Shown: positions 1 to 6,032, counted from the stretch's first letter. The stretch: DNA of 12,737 bases from Nitrospiraceae bacterium (GCA_011391455.1 JAABQN010000038.1:1-12737); one strand, 5' to 3'. The notes: generated from the letters alone by a model not told the origin. Numbers and translations: made by a program.

Positions 1-1
1 G

Positions 2-115
2 ACCGCTGGCCTGGCAGCCTATCTCTGGCTGACGGAAGTCCAACGGTCGGCTCACCCAAACCGATCCGCAGGGCTGCAGACACCGCGTCCACCTCGATTC
101 AGTACATGCGTATAG
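2..115 (+). CDS. possible C-terminal end of a gene entering from the left edge
   Basis: One plus-strand frame is open from base 2 to a TAG at 113-115. It encodes 37 residues that begin with a hydrophobic stretch (GLAAYLWLTEVQ) and end in a Pro/Arg-rich tail. It could be the end of a membrane or secreted protein starting outside the window. Another frame is also open to about base 207, so openness alone proves little. No family is recognised. Confidence 0.2.
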   Translation, partial: TAGLAAYLWLTEVQRSAHPNRSAGLQTPRPPRFSTCV

Positions 116-338
116 ATCATTGTCGTCGTCATGTCCTTGGTCCAAACAGTTCTTGGACTGTCCGAATATCGTATCCGTCCTCAAGAAGGTGGGTCGCGAA
201 GGAATGACGAAAGGTATGAACTCGGAAACGGGGGCATTCTGAATTCCTGGCGGCGGCTGATCACTACTTGTTCGGATGATTCTTCAATGACTATAGGAGT
301 TCAGCAGCTTGTCCGATGACTCGCTGCCCAGCTGATTG
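116..338. other. stretch with no recognisable gene
   Basis: Short open frames exist here, but none has a credible start, ribosome binding site or familiar protein pattern. The only structure seen is a small perfect inverted repeat, GTCCAA-N7-TTGGAC, at 140-158. No T-run follows it, so it is not called a terminator. The stretch borders a broken antitoxin-like gene and is probably decayed accessory DNA. Confidence 0.5.
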
Positions 339-556
339 TCAGCCGGCCTTCGCTCGCTTGTCCACACGGACTGGCAGCGTTGCGATAACGGAGCGAAGGA
401 ATGCGTTGACAGTTTTCGAGGAGCCGAACGCTGCTGCGACTCCGGATCTAAGATCACAGGGAGCGCACCGTTCTTCATGCGGTCGGCAAACCGATTGGAT
501 CGAGCCCTCGCATAGTCGAAGCCGTAATCAGCCAGTATCTCGTCCGTGCCTCTCAA
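339..556 (-). pseudogene. frameshifted antitoxin-like gene
   Basis: Reading leftward from a TTG at 556, the first frame gives DEILADYGFDYARARSNRFA and then a segment ending VILDP. This resembles a small conserved family often found beside toxin genes, in which an N-terminal DYDF/YGFDY segment is followed by VxLDPxVAxxFxSSxxVNxxLRxLI. After LDP (443-451) the frame goes wrong. Reading one base differently from the GTC codon at 438-440 restores VAAAFGSSKTVNAFLRSVIA and ends at TGA (339-341). Adding one base at 441-442 would give a continuous protein of about 72 residues. No ATG lies in frame upstream; the nearest ATG, at about 600, is out of frame, so the 5' end may also be damaged. Antitoxin function is inferred from resemblance. 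The frameshift itself is directly visible. Confidence 0.6.
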
Positions 557-664
557 AGCCCGCTTACGACGATTGGGTCTCTTTATAGTCTTGGATGCAT
601 GAAAGAGAGGCTAGCTTCTCTTTTCGAATCGTCCGCCGTCTGGAGCGGTGGTTCGCTCGGTCAG

Positions 665-958
665 CTACGCCGCCGACTTGACCGTAACCGACAGCCCGGC
701 CTTCGCGCAGAGGCTTACTAGGTAATCGAGGGACAGCTTGTCCACTTTGTTACACGTGATCTCGGAGATGCGTGGTTGCACCACACCGAGGCGCTTGGCC
801 GCCCGGGCTTGCGTCAACCCTTCACGGTCTATCCACTTTCGTAATGCCTCGGCGATCTCACAGCGCAGCAGCATCACGGCCGCCTCGTGCGGGGGAAAGC
901 CGAGGTCGAGAAATACATTCCCGCTTCCTCGGACGATATGCGCTTTTGTGTGCTTCAT
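665..958 (-). CDS. XRE-family antitoxin of a HigBA-like toxin-antitoxin pair
   Basis: This 97-residue protein has a helix-turn-helix domain of the XRE type at about residues 35-90. The core is LTQARAAKRLGVVQPRISEI, where LGVVQPRISEI is the turn and recognition helix. Its length and layout, with an N-terminal SGNVFLDLGFP segment before the HTH, match antitoxins encoded after a HigB/Gp49-type toxin. The ATG at 958 overlaps the toxin stop by four bases (ATGA, 955-958), so the two are probably translationally coupled in one mRNA. The expected role is to bind and neutralise the toxin and, with it, repress the promoter at 1288-1316, where a perfect inverted repeat offers an operator. No frame damage is seen. 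Confidence 0.88.
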   Translation of the reverse strand: MKHTKAHIVRGSGNVFLDLGFPPHEAAVMLLRCEIAEALRKWIDREGLTQARAAKRLGVVQPRISEITCNKVDKLSLDYLVSLCAKAGLSVTVKSAA

Positions 959-1278
959 GACTCCTCTCCAATGAGCTTGTAACGCCTCGCTGCCAGATCG
1001 ATGTGCGCTTTCGCGGTCTCCCGCGTCTTCTTCTGGAAGGCGTGCAGCACATAGACGGCATGTATGAACTTCGCCACGTAGATTACACGGAACGCGCCGG
1101 CTTTATCCTGCACACGAATTTCGCACGCACCCGGCCCGACGCCCGGCATTGGTTTGAAATCTTCCGGCTCGCGCCCCACTTGCACCATGAATAGCTCGTG
1201 CCCCGCACGTCGACGCGCTGACTCCGGGAATTCTGCCAGATCTTTCCGCGCCGTGCCCACGAAGTACGCGACCTTCAT
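955..1278 (-). CDS. RelE/HigB-type toxin (Gp49/DUF891 family)
   Basis: This 107-residue protein belongs to the phage Gp49-like (DUF891) branch of the RelE/ParE superfamily. Typical features are the start FVGTARKDLAEFPESARRRAG, the middle segment VGPGACEIRVQDKAGAFRVIY, and the basic end FQKKTRETAKAHIDLAARRY. Members usually act as ribosome-dependent mRNA endonucleases held inactive by the antitoxin. The length is normal for the family and no residues look missing. The ATG at 1278 fits the usual N-terminus. There is no Shine-Dalgarno sequence, and the TATAAT box ends only nine bases upstream, so the mRNA may be nearly leaderless. The gene comes first in the operon, toxin before antitoxin, as in classical higBA. 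Confidence 0.88.
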   Translation of the reverse strand: MKVAYFVGTARKDLAEFPESARRRAGHELFMVQVGREPEDFKPMPGVGPGACEIRVQDKAGAFRVIYVAKFIHAVYVLHAFQKKTRETAKAHIDLAARRYKLIGEES

Positions 1279-1287
1279 TTGTTTCCC

Positions 1288-1316
1288 ATTATACGAATGT
1301 TCGTATGTTGCTGCAA
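1288..1316 (-). promoter_or_regulatory. promoter of the toxin-antitoxin operon
   Basis: Reading the minus strand, TTGCAG (1316-1311), a 17-base spacer and a perfect TATAAT (1293-1288) form a sigma70-type promoter. Only nine bases separate the TATAAT from the toxin ATG, so transcription would start about one to three bases before the start codon. Confidence 0.75.
1291..1306. promoter_or_regulatory. probable operator of the toxin-antitoxin operon
   Basis: A perfect inverted repeat, ATACGAA-TG-TTCGTAT, overlaps the first half of the -10 box and fills the adjacent part of the spacer. Bound protein there would block RNA polymerase. The XRE antitoxin, alone or with toxin, is the obvious candidate, since autoregulation is the rule in this family. 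Binding is inferred. Confidence 0.7.
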
Positions 1317-1390
1317 GCTACTGTCTTGATATTTGCCGCTGGAATTTGAGGATAATGACGCATGGGTCGCCCACTCCGGGCAGCTTCCTC

Positions 1391-1422
1391 TGACAGAAAA
1401 CAAACAATGGGTGCTGACACCC
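1391..1422 (-). terminator. Rho-independent terminator-like hairpin
   Basis: On the minus strand GGGTG-TCAG-CACCC (1422-1409) forms a short GC-rich stem, followed by the T-rich run ATTGTTTGTTTTC. It lies about 37 bases past the stop of the small secreted-protein gene (1459-1830) and would end that transcript. The stem is only five pairs, so it may be weak. Confidence 0.5.
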
Positions 1423-1458
1423 TGTTCGGACAGAACCCCACTTGGGCTTACGGTCTTG

Positions 1459-1830
1459 TTACTCAGTAGACTCTCCTGTTTGCGAATCCCGTTGTTCCTG
1501 AACTTCTGTGGGCACCAGTGGACGGCGAGGCAACGTCGACTTGAGGCTTTGCTCCAATGAGCGATGGGTTCCCTTCGCGCTCTTGTGCGGACGCAATCCT
1601 TTCTCACGGCGAAGGCGATAGGGCTTGATGCTGTTTTCTGCCCTTGCGTCTGGTTTTCTGCAGAGGTCGCAGGATGGGCGAAGCTCTGACTCGGATGACT
1701 CAGCAGCCAAGGGCCTTGTGGAGAGTGATGAAGGTGGGGCGGTGGATTGTTGTGCCGGGATTTGATGGGGAAAGACCAGGATGCAGCCGATGACGATGAG
1801 TGATGCGAAAGCGGTTCGACCTCGTGCCAT
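1459..1830 (-). CDS. small secreted hypothetical protein
   Basis: From the ATG at 1830 the protein has 123 residues. It starts with a clear Sec-type signal: MARGR, then a hydrophobic core (AFASLIVIGCILVF), then a likely cleavage site after IPA (before QQS). The mature part has a Ser/Pro-rich stretch, one CxxC (CDLC), and a very basic Arg/Lys-rich second half, with no recognised domain. The frame is open further, to an ATG at 1893, but that start would put 21 residues before the signal, so 1830 is preferred although neither start has a good Shine-Dalgarno. A terminator-like hairpin follows the stop. Function is unknown, and coding status rests mainly on the signal peptide. Confidence 0.5.
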   Translation of the reverse strand: MARGRTAFASLIVIGCILVFPHQIPAQQSTAPPSSLSTRPLAAESSESELRPSCDLCRKPDARAENSIKPYRLRREKGLRPHKSAKGTHRSLEQSLKSTLPRRPLVPTEVQEQRDSQTGESTE

Positions 1831-1919
1831 GATGTTCGCGGGAACGCACAGTCCATGCCAGAGCGGTCTGATTGACAATGTAAAAAGCCGCATGCTGTTA
1901 TAGCGTACAAGAGCGTATG

Positions 1920-2000
1920 GCTTATAGCTGATAGCTAATGGCCAAGATGGGACTCCAGATTTTCAGATTTCAGAGCTATATGCCATAGGCCATAAGCTCT
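1920..2000. repeat. heptamer-type simple repeat, two opposed blocks
   Basis: The first block, 1920-1942, reads GCTTATA, GCTGATA, GCTAATG and GCC: seven-base units of the form GCTNATN. The second block, about 1972-2000, reads on the opposite strand GCTTATG, GCCTATG, GCATATA. The two blocks face each other across about 30 bases. The repeat lies between divergent genes and ends just before the leader of the gene at 2031. A related array lies at 12467-12496. Confidence 0.6.
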
Positions 2001-2030
2001 TTGGACGATCTACGATTCACGGAGGACTCT

Positions 2031-2261
2031 ATGGATATGATGGGACGTGTGGGGCTGATCGAGATTCCGATCTTGATCGCACCCGATCAGAAGGTCTGGA
2101 TGGATCGCATGATTAAGGAAGGCAAGATCGCCATTCCTCCAGGCGGGACGCTGGAGAAAGGCTCGCTCTATTCGATGTTTGTCCGCATGCTCCTGCATAA
2201 CGCGATGGAAGAGCAGAAAAGGCAGGAGGTATTGGACGCGGAAGACGAGGACGACGAATAG
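2031..2261 (+). CDS. conserved-looking small protein with acidic tail
   Basis: This is a 76-residue protein. GGAGG at 2021-2025, five bases before the ATG at 2031, fixes the start; a TTG at 2001 in the same frame is rejected because it precedes this site. The first half contains IEIPILIAPDQKVWMDRMIK, then a Gly/Pro loop (AIPPGGTLEKGS), then a helix (YSMFVRMLLHNAMEEQKRQE) and an almost wholly acidic end, DAEDEDDE. There is no signal peptide or membrane span, so it is probably cytoplasmic. I do not recognise a named family. The TAG stop shares its last base with the left end of the inverted-repeat element at 2261-2385. Confidence 0.75.
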   Translation: MDMMGRVGLIEIPILIAPDQKVWMDRMIKEGKIAIPPGGTLEKGSLYSMFVRMLLHNAMEEQKRQEVLDAEDEDDE

Positions 2262-2385
2262 GCAGGATGCTGAAAACGGTTCCTTGCGTCGTTCTCACTT
2301 CGCTCAAGGCTTCAACGTACTCAAAGTACGCCTCAGCCTGTCGCTCGTTGCGGCCTAGCAATGAACTCGTTTTGAGCATCCTGCC
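2261..2385. repeat. 125-bp dispersed inverted-repeat element
   Basis: The arms at 2261-2283 and 2363-2385 are inverted copies: GGCAGGATGCTGAAAAC on the left and GTTTTGAGCATCCTGCC on the right differ at one position. The inside has a smaller inverted repeat, CGTAC-TCAAA-GTACG (2316-2330). From memory, elements of this sequence type (GGATGCTGAAAA ... TTTTGAGCATCC) recur between genes in Nitrospira. It sits between convergent genes and could act as a bidirectional terminator, although no long T-run is present. Confidence 0.75.
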
Positions 2386-2403
2386 AGCTTCGCACATGGA
2401 AAA

Positions 2404-2466
2404 CTGAGTACGCCTCCGGTCTTCACTCGCTGCGGCCTTGCTGGCCGGTCGTTTTGAACAGCTTCC
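2404..2466. repeat. partial second copy of the inverted-repeat element
   Basis: GAGTACGCCTCCGGTCTTC, then CTCGCTGCGGCCTTGCTGG and CGTTTTGAACAGC, follow the same order as the right half of the element at 2261-2385 (GTACGCCTCAG, CTCGTTGCGGCCT, CGTTTTGAGCATC). The matching left half is missing. It looks like a truncated, diverged neighbour copy. Confidence 0.6.
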
Positions 2467-2533
2467 ACAGGATTGCCACACTGTATCTGAAACGATCCAG
2501 AACTGTATCAAATGAGATTCACGAGCGACACGA

Positions 2534-3817
2534 TTAGAGGCTCTTCATCGCGGAATGCGCGGCCTTGATCGTGTATTCGATATCGCGGGTTGAATGAGCG
2601 GTCGAGAGGAAGGCGGCTTCAAATTGAGAGGGGGCCAGGTAGACCCCCTGTTCCAGCATCGCATGAAAGAATTGCCCGTATCGTTTCGTGTCCGACAGTT
2701 TCGCGGTATTCCAATCCACCACCTGCTCTGACGTAAAGAAGGCCCCGAGTATAGAACCGACTCTGGTTTGCGTGAGCGGTACACCCGCTTTTTTCGCAGC
2801 CTCTCCAATTCCTTTGGCCAGGGCCACCGATTTCTCTTCCAGTTTCTTGTAGACCCCGCGGGATTTGAGTTGTTTGAGCGTGGCAATGCCAGCAGACACG
2901 GCTAACGGATTTCCTGACAACGTTCCAGCCTGATAGACCGGCCCCAACGGCGCGATCAGATCCATGATTTCTTTCCGCCCTCCGTAGGCGCCGACCGGCA
3001 ATCCCCCGCCGATGATTTTCCCCAGCACCGTCAAATCCGGAGTGATGCCGTAGAGCGTTTGGGCTCCCCCGTATGTGACGCGAAAGCCGGAGATGACCTC
3101 GTCGAAAATCAGGAGGATGTTATTTTCCGAGGTGAGCCGGCGGAGCGACGAAAGAAACTCCGGTGCTGGGGGCACGACGCCCATATTCGCGGCGATCGGT
3201 TCCAGAATAATGCAGGCCAACGTGTCCCGCTGTTCCTTGACGATCTGTTGCACGGCCCGGATGTCGTTGTACGGGGCGGTCAAGGTGTGCTTTGCAAAGT
3301 CAGCCGGGACTCCCAGCGAATCCGGAATCCCCAAGGTGGCCAAACCTGAACCGGCCTTTGCCAGCAAATAATCGCTGTGGCCGTGATAGCAGCCTTCAAA
3401 CTTGAGAATATTGTCTCGCTTCGTAAAGCCACGGGCTACGCGAATGGCACTCATGACCGCCTCGGTGCCGGAGCTGACGAGTCGAACCTTTTCCATCGAG
3501 GGGAACGCGTCCCGGATCATGCGGGCGAGTGTGACTTCCAGTTCGGTCGGCGCCCCGTAACTGGTTCCCATTGCAGCAGCCTTTTTGATCGTGCTGATGA
3601 CGGAGGGAGCGGCATGGCCCAAAATCATCGGACCCCATGAGAGGACATAGTCGAGATAGCTGTTCCCATCGACGTCGTAGAGGCGGGCGCCTTTGGCGCG
3701 CTTGATAAACCGGGGTTGGCCTCCGACGGAACGGAAGGCGCGGACCGGGCTATTTACACCCCCGGGGATCAACTGCTGCGCGTCAGCAAATAGCTTGGCA
3801 GAACGAGTCGTTTTCAT
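2534..3817 (-). CDS. hemL: glutamate-1-semialdehyde 2,1-aminomutase
   Basis: HemL converts glutamate-1-semialdehyde to 5-aminolevulinate, the last step of the C5 route to haem, sirohaem and related tetrapyrroles. It is a PLP enzyme of aminotransferase class III. The 427 residues from ATG 3817 match the family's usual length. Visible features are the N-terminal IPGGVNSPVRAFRSVGG (about 17-33), SSGTEA (115-120), CYHGHSDY (143-150), FDEVISGFR (238-246), and the PLP lysine in LGKIIGGGLP at about K267. The frame extends upstream to a GTG at 3838, but that would place the start inside the promoter, and MKTTRSAKLF is the usual family beginning. There is no Shine-Dalgarno; the promoter lies very close (3829-3857). 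No partner gene follows; the downstream side is repeat DNA. Confidence 0.97.
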   Translation of the reverse strand: MKTTRSAKLFADAQQLIPGGVNSPVRAFRSVGGQPRFIKRAKGARLYDVDGNSYLDYVLSWGPMILGHAAPSVISTIKKAAAMGTSYGAPTELEVTLARMIRDAFPSMEKVRLVSSGTEAVMSAIRVARGFTKRDNILKFEGCYHGHSDYLLAKAGSGLATLGIPDSLGVPADFAKHTLTAPYNDIRAVQQIVKEQRDTLACIILEPIAANMGVVPPAPEFLSSLRRLTSENNILLIFDEVISGFRVTYGGAQTLYGITPDLTVLGKIIGGGLPVGAYGGRKEIMDLIAPLGPVYQAGTLSGNPLAVSAGIATLKQLKSRGVYKKLEEKSVALAKGIGEAAKKAGVPLTQTRVGSILGAFFTSEQVVDWNTAKLSDTKRYGQFFHAMLEQGVYLAPSQFEAAFLSTAHSTRDIEYTIKAAHSAMKSL

Positions 3818-3828
3818 AATGGGGGCGC

Positions 3829-3857
3829 ACAGTACCACGCAGTCGGGCCTCGGTCAA
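3829..3857 (-). promoter_or_regulatory. probable hemL promoter
   Basis: On the minus strand TTGACC (3857-3852), a 17-base spacer and TACTGT (3834-3829) form a sigma70-like promoter with a good -35 and a weak -10. Eleven bases separate the -10 from the hemL ATG, giving a predicted leader of only about three to five bases, in line with the missing Shine-Dalgarno sequence. Confidence 0.5.
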
Positions 3858-4065
3858 GAAAGGGGATGTCCATGCGGTGCAATCAGGCGGTTGGAGCCAA
3901 AAAAGTGTCTGGACAATACGATTCTCGGCACGATTTGCTATGGACTGTTTCGTCGCGAGATAGGGACATTTCGTAATCCCTTGCAAATATACCGATTCAT
4001 GTTACCAATCGAATTGGGCCTTGGGTTTGCATTCTTGGAAACTCTGGAGAGGTACGATACCAACG

Positions 4066-4242
4066 ATGAGGATTATCTGTTCGTGGTGCCGGCAAGAAGG
4101 GAAAGTTGAGCTGGTGGGCGAGAAGGCGCCTCTCGACGATGCTCGGGAAACGCATGGAATTTGCGTCCTTCATCGCCACCATGTTCAAGCTCGCTGGCAG
4201 GCATCGATTCATACCAGCGCGCATTCTGGCGACGCGGCTTGA
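4066..4242 (+). CDS. small Cys/His protein, probable metal binder
   Basis: This is a 58-residue protein starting MRIICSWC. It has CxxC at residues 5-8 and a second cluster, THGICVLH (His30, Cys33, His36), separated by a charged, Pro-containing stretch (GEKAPLDDARE). The spacing of CSWC followed by HGIC resembles small zinc-ribbon-like segments, so zinc binding is plausible but unproven. GGAGAGG at 4046-4052 is a candidate ribosome binding site, though 13 bases before the ATG is rather far. The same frame is open upstream to 4021, but those extra residues do not look like protein. It is divergent from hemL and convergent with the YidB-like gene. I recall similar short CSWC proteins in Nitrospira; no function is known to me. 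Confidence 0.65.
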   Translation: MRIICSWCRQEGKVELVGEKAPLDDARETHGICVLHRHHVQARWQASIHTSAHSGDAA

Positions 4243-4298
4243 TTGTCTTCTGCACTTCTCCGCGGGACAGGCGCCTCTTCTTGTCGATCTGCCGGAAG

Positions 4299-4709
4299 TT
4301 AGGCTCCCATTTTCCCCTGAAACATCTTGAGCAACTGGTCGATCCCGCCGGCTTCAATCTTGCCGTTCGGCGTCACTTTATCGATGAGGTCTGGCAGCAA
4401 GCTAGACAGCTGAGTGCTCGCGGCATCGGGAGAGACGCCGGCTTTGCCCGCCAGTTGGCTCAGAAAATCACCCCCCAGGCCCTGCTTGATCTGATCCGGT
4501 GTGACAGGAAGATTTTGGCCTGTGCTCACCCAGGAGTTCACAATGTCGCCGAGTCCGTTCTTCTGGAAAGCTTGAACGATACCGGCCAATCCTCCCACAC
4601 TGCTATTCTGTCCGAGCAAACTCGTGACAGCCTGCAACAGAGGGTTCTGTCCCGCCTGTCCACCCATCATCCCGCCCGCTGCTTGTCCTAATTGATCCAT
4701 GAGTCCCAT
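4299..4709 (-). CDS. YidB/DUF937 family protein
   Basis: The protein has 136 residues, close to the roughly 130 of E. coli YidB. The N-terminus is Gly/Gln-rich (LGQAAGGMMGGQAGQNPLLQ). It is followed by the family core GGLAGIVQAFQKNGLGDIVN and SWVSTGQNLPVTPDQIKQGL, then GVSPDAASTQLSSLLPDLID near the end. Repeated short Gly-Leu helices are typical of DUF937. There is no signal peptide or membrane span. AAGGA lies six bases before the ATG at 4709. The role of the family is not established. The gene has its own leader containing a T/G-rich repeat and is not obviously in an operon with the barstar gene upstream, since a hairpin lies between them. Confidence 0.9.
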   Translation of the reverse strand: MGLMDQLGQAAGGMMGGQAGQNPLLQAVTSLLGQNSSVGGLAGIVQAFQKNGLGDIVNSWVSTGQNLPVTPDQIKQGLGGDFLSQLAGKAGVSPDAASTQLSSLLPDLIDKVTPNGKIEAGGIDQLLKMFQGKMGA

Positions 4710-4735
4710 GCTGATTCCTTTCCTTCGGATTTTTT

Positions 4736-4792
4736 GGTTGAACTAAACTAACCAGATAAACAACACAACCCAGATGAACCAGACAGACCACA
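4736..4792. repeat. degenerate CCAGAY simple repeat
   Basis: Plus-strand AACCAGATAAAC, ACCCAGATGAA and CCAGACAGACC show about three irregular copies of a CCAGAT/C unit; the minus strand reads TCTGG repeatedly. It lies in the leader of the YidB-like gene. No function is evident. Confidence 0.4.
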
Positions 4793-4800
4793 CACGAAGC

Positions 4801-4821
4801 GGATGGCCTGTTTGGCCATCC
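4801..4821 (-). terminator. hairpin after the RNase-inhibitor operon
   Basis: GGATGGCC-TGTTT-GGCCATCC is a perfect eight-pair stem with a five-base loop. It lies 68 bases past the stop of the barstar-like gene and just before the YidB leader, so it probably ends the RNase/inhibitor transcript. The following minus-strand sequence is only moderately T-rich, so termination is inferred. Confidence 0.5.
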
Positions 4822-4889
4822 TGAAGCTGGTCCATCGCCTTGGCCCGATTCATACTCTAATGGAGCGACAGGTTCGTTATCAACTCATG

Positions 4890-5447
4890 CTAGGAGCGTG
4901 AAGGTTTAGGTTTGAGAGACCGCTGGCGCCGATTCGCCTTCCGAACCGGTTCCACATTCATTTCTTTCATTCTCCAGTGGGCCCGTTTGGCTTTCTCCCC
5001 CTCCGATACAGCGAACAGGACATGAAAGGGCGTGGCTTGTCGCGCGCCCATTCCCGCCTGTCCGCTTCCCCAGGCTTCTCCCGCATCACGCAAGACCTCT
5101 AGGAAGGTTTCATACTCTTCTTCGTCATCGGGCAATAGATGGGCCGCTTCGGTGATGAGCAGAATATAGCCCTTGGCCGGCAGCCATTCCAGATCGGTCA
5201 GACATTCCTCCAACGCGTCCCAGTTGTGGCCAAAGTAGTCGGGGAACCCCAATGCCCGTGCGAATTCTGCAAACAGATTTGCCGGCGTCTTACAGTGACC
5301 GCCCTTGACGATCTTCAGCGCCAACCCGGTGGGTGGGCGCACCAGCGATTCGGCGCTTTGCCCGGCTGTGACCATCAGCAATGAGGTCCAGGGGGCCTTC
5401 GTCGATTGGAGATATGAGGTCAATGTCACGGTGTGTTTTGGAGTCAT
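4890..5447 (-). CDS. barstar-family ribonuclease inhibitor
   Basis: This is a 185-residue protein with a barstar domain at about 42-150. The diagnostic segment is ALGFPDYFGHNWDALEECL (residues 65-83), matching barstar ELALPEYYGENLDALWDCL. Asp77 corresponds to barstar Asp35. The two other key acidic contacts are swapped in kind: barstar Asp39 is Glu81 here, and barstar Glu76 is Asp121 (in LRDAGEAWG). It is longer than the 90-residue Bacillus protein, with about 40 extra residues at the front and a very basic tail (156-185) rich in Lys and Arg. There is no signal peptide, as expected for an inhibitor that protects the producing cytoplasm. The ATG overlaps the stop of the upstream RNase gene by four bases (ATGA, 5444-5447), so the two are coupled and RNase comes first. 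Confidence 0.9.
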   Translation of the reverse strand: MTPKHTVTLTSYLQSTKAPWTSLLMVTAGQSAESLVRPPTGLALKIVKGGHCKTPANLFAEFARALGFPDYFGHNWDALEECLTDLEWLPAKGYILLITEAAHLLPDDEEEYETFLEVLRDAGEAWGSGQAGMGARQATPFHVLFAVSEGEKAKRAHWRMKEMNVEPVRKANRRQRSLKPKPSRS

Positions 5448-5893
5448 GGTGTCTCATTCAAGGGCATGAACGTTCGGTAATGGTTGCCGGTATAGTAGGC
5501 CCTGCCGGTGTCTTGCTCGATCACGATCCGTTCCGCATCCCGCGAACGGCCGCGTCTTTTGGGGTTCACATCGTACTCGCGATAGTGGCCTGAGGGAAGG
5601 TGGCGCTCGCGATTCTGGAACTCGCGCCCTCCGACATAGCCTGGCAAGGGTTTGCCAGACCGGGCTTGGAGTTGCGCCAATAGGTCGTAGACCTTCTGAG
5701 GCGCGGGTTGCTTTTGCTGTATGAGTGGGGCAGCCGGAAGTCGATCCGGGGTCGTTGCAGGAAGGGCTGATTCTAATGCCTCTGCCCGGTCGACAAGCCA
5801 GGTGGAGGGCAGGCTATCCGTCAGCAGCCCATGGGGAAGCGAGGCAAGGAGACCCCAGAGGAGTAGGACGCTGATGATCCACCGTCGACTCAT
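5444..5893 (-). CDS. secreted barnase-type ribonuclease
   Basis: This is a 149-residue protein of the RNase N1/T1-barnase family, guanine-preferring RNases that cut single-stranded RNA. A signal or anchor segment (MSRRWIISVLLLWGLLASLP) is followed by a Pro/Ala-rich linker and the catalytic domain at about 66-149. Matches to barnase are FQNRERHLP (92-100; barnase FSNREGKLP), YREYDV with the general-base Glu106, ERIVIE with Arg122, and GNHYRTF with the general-acid His138. All the catalytic residues I would expect are present, so it should be active. The ATG at 5893 is chosen because the signal segment starts there, AAGGA lies 11 bases upstream, and the promoter lies above it at 5942-5971. The frame continues to a TTG at 5971 that falls inside the promoter. 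The inhibitor gene follows directly. Confidence 0.9.
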   Translation of the reverse strand: MSRRWIISVLLLWGLLASLPHGLLTDSLPSTWLVDRAEALESALPATTPDRLPAAPLIQQKQPAPQKVYDLLAQLQARSGKPLPGYVGGREFQNRERHLPSGHYREYDVNPKRRGRSRDAERIVIEQDTGRAYYTGNHYRTFMPLNETP

Positions 5894-5941
5894 TGCAATC
5901 GAGATCCTTCGCCAGGCTCCTCGGTACAATCTTGGAAGAAG

Positions 5942-5971
5942 ACCGTAGCACGTGGTTTTGATGCTGGTCAA
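5942..5971 (-). promoter_or_regulatory. probable promoter of the RNase/inhibitor operon
   Basis: On the minus strand TTGACC (5971-5966), an 18-base spacer and TACGGT (5947-5942) form a promoter-like pair. The -35 hexamer is identical to that before hemL. The leader to the RNase ATG would be about 40 bases and includes AAGGA. Confidence 0.45.
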
Positions 5972-6003
5972 TGTGTGAGAGTCAGCCGAATGGCAGAGAT
6001 GCT

Positions 6004-6032
6004 TTGCGGCGCCGGAACCCGTTTGCTAGAAT
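6004..6032 (+). promoter_or_regulatory. probable promoter of the pyk operon
   Basis: TTGCGG (6004-6009), a 17-base spacer and TAGAAT (6027-6032) give a sigma70-like promoter with a leader of roughly 80 bases. A TATAAA at about 6088-6093 is an alternative -10, but it has no matching -35 at the right distance. Confidence 0.45.

Noticed and set aside
1275..1910. 211-codon minus-strand open frame spanning the small secreted-protein gene
   Set aside because: Composition is His/Ser/Pro-rich without domains. It runs through the terminator-like hairpin and into the toxin start. The alternative frame with a clean signal peptide (1459-1830) is preferred.
3693..4109. 138-codon plus-strand open frame over the hemL promoter
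   Set aside because: It is antisense to the 5' part of hemL, and the remainder has no protein pattern. The last part overlaps the small CSWC gene in another frame.
5894..5971. TTG start at 5971 for the barnase-type RNase
   Set aside because: It would lie in the -35 region of the predicted promoter and put 26 residues before the signal segment. The ATG at 5893 fits better.
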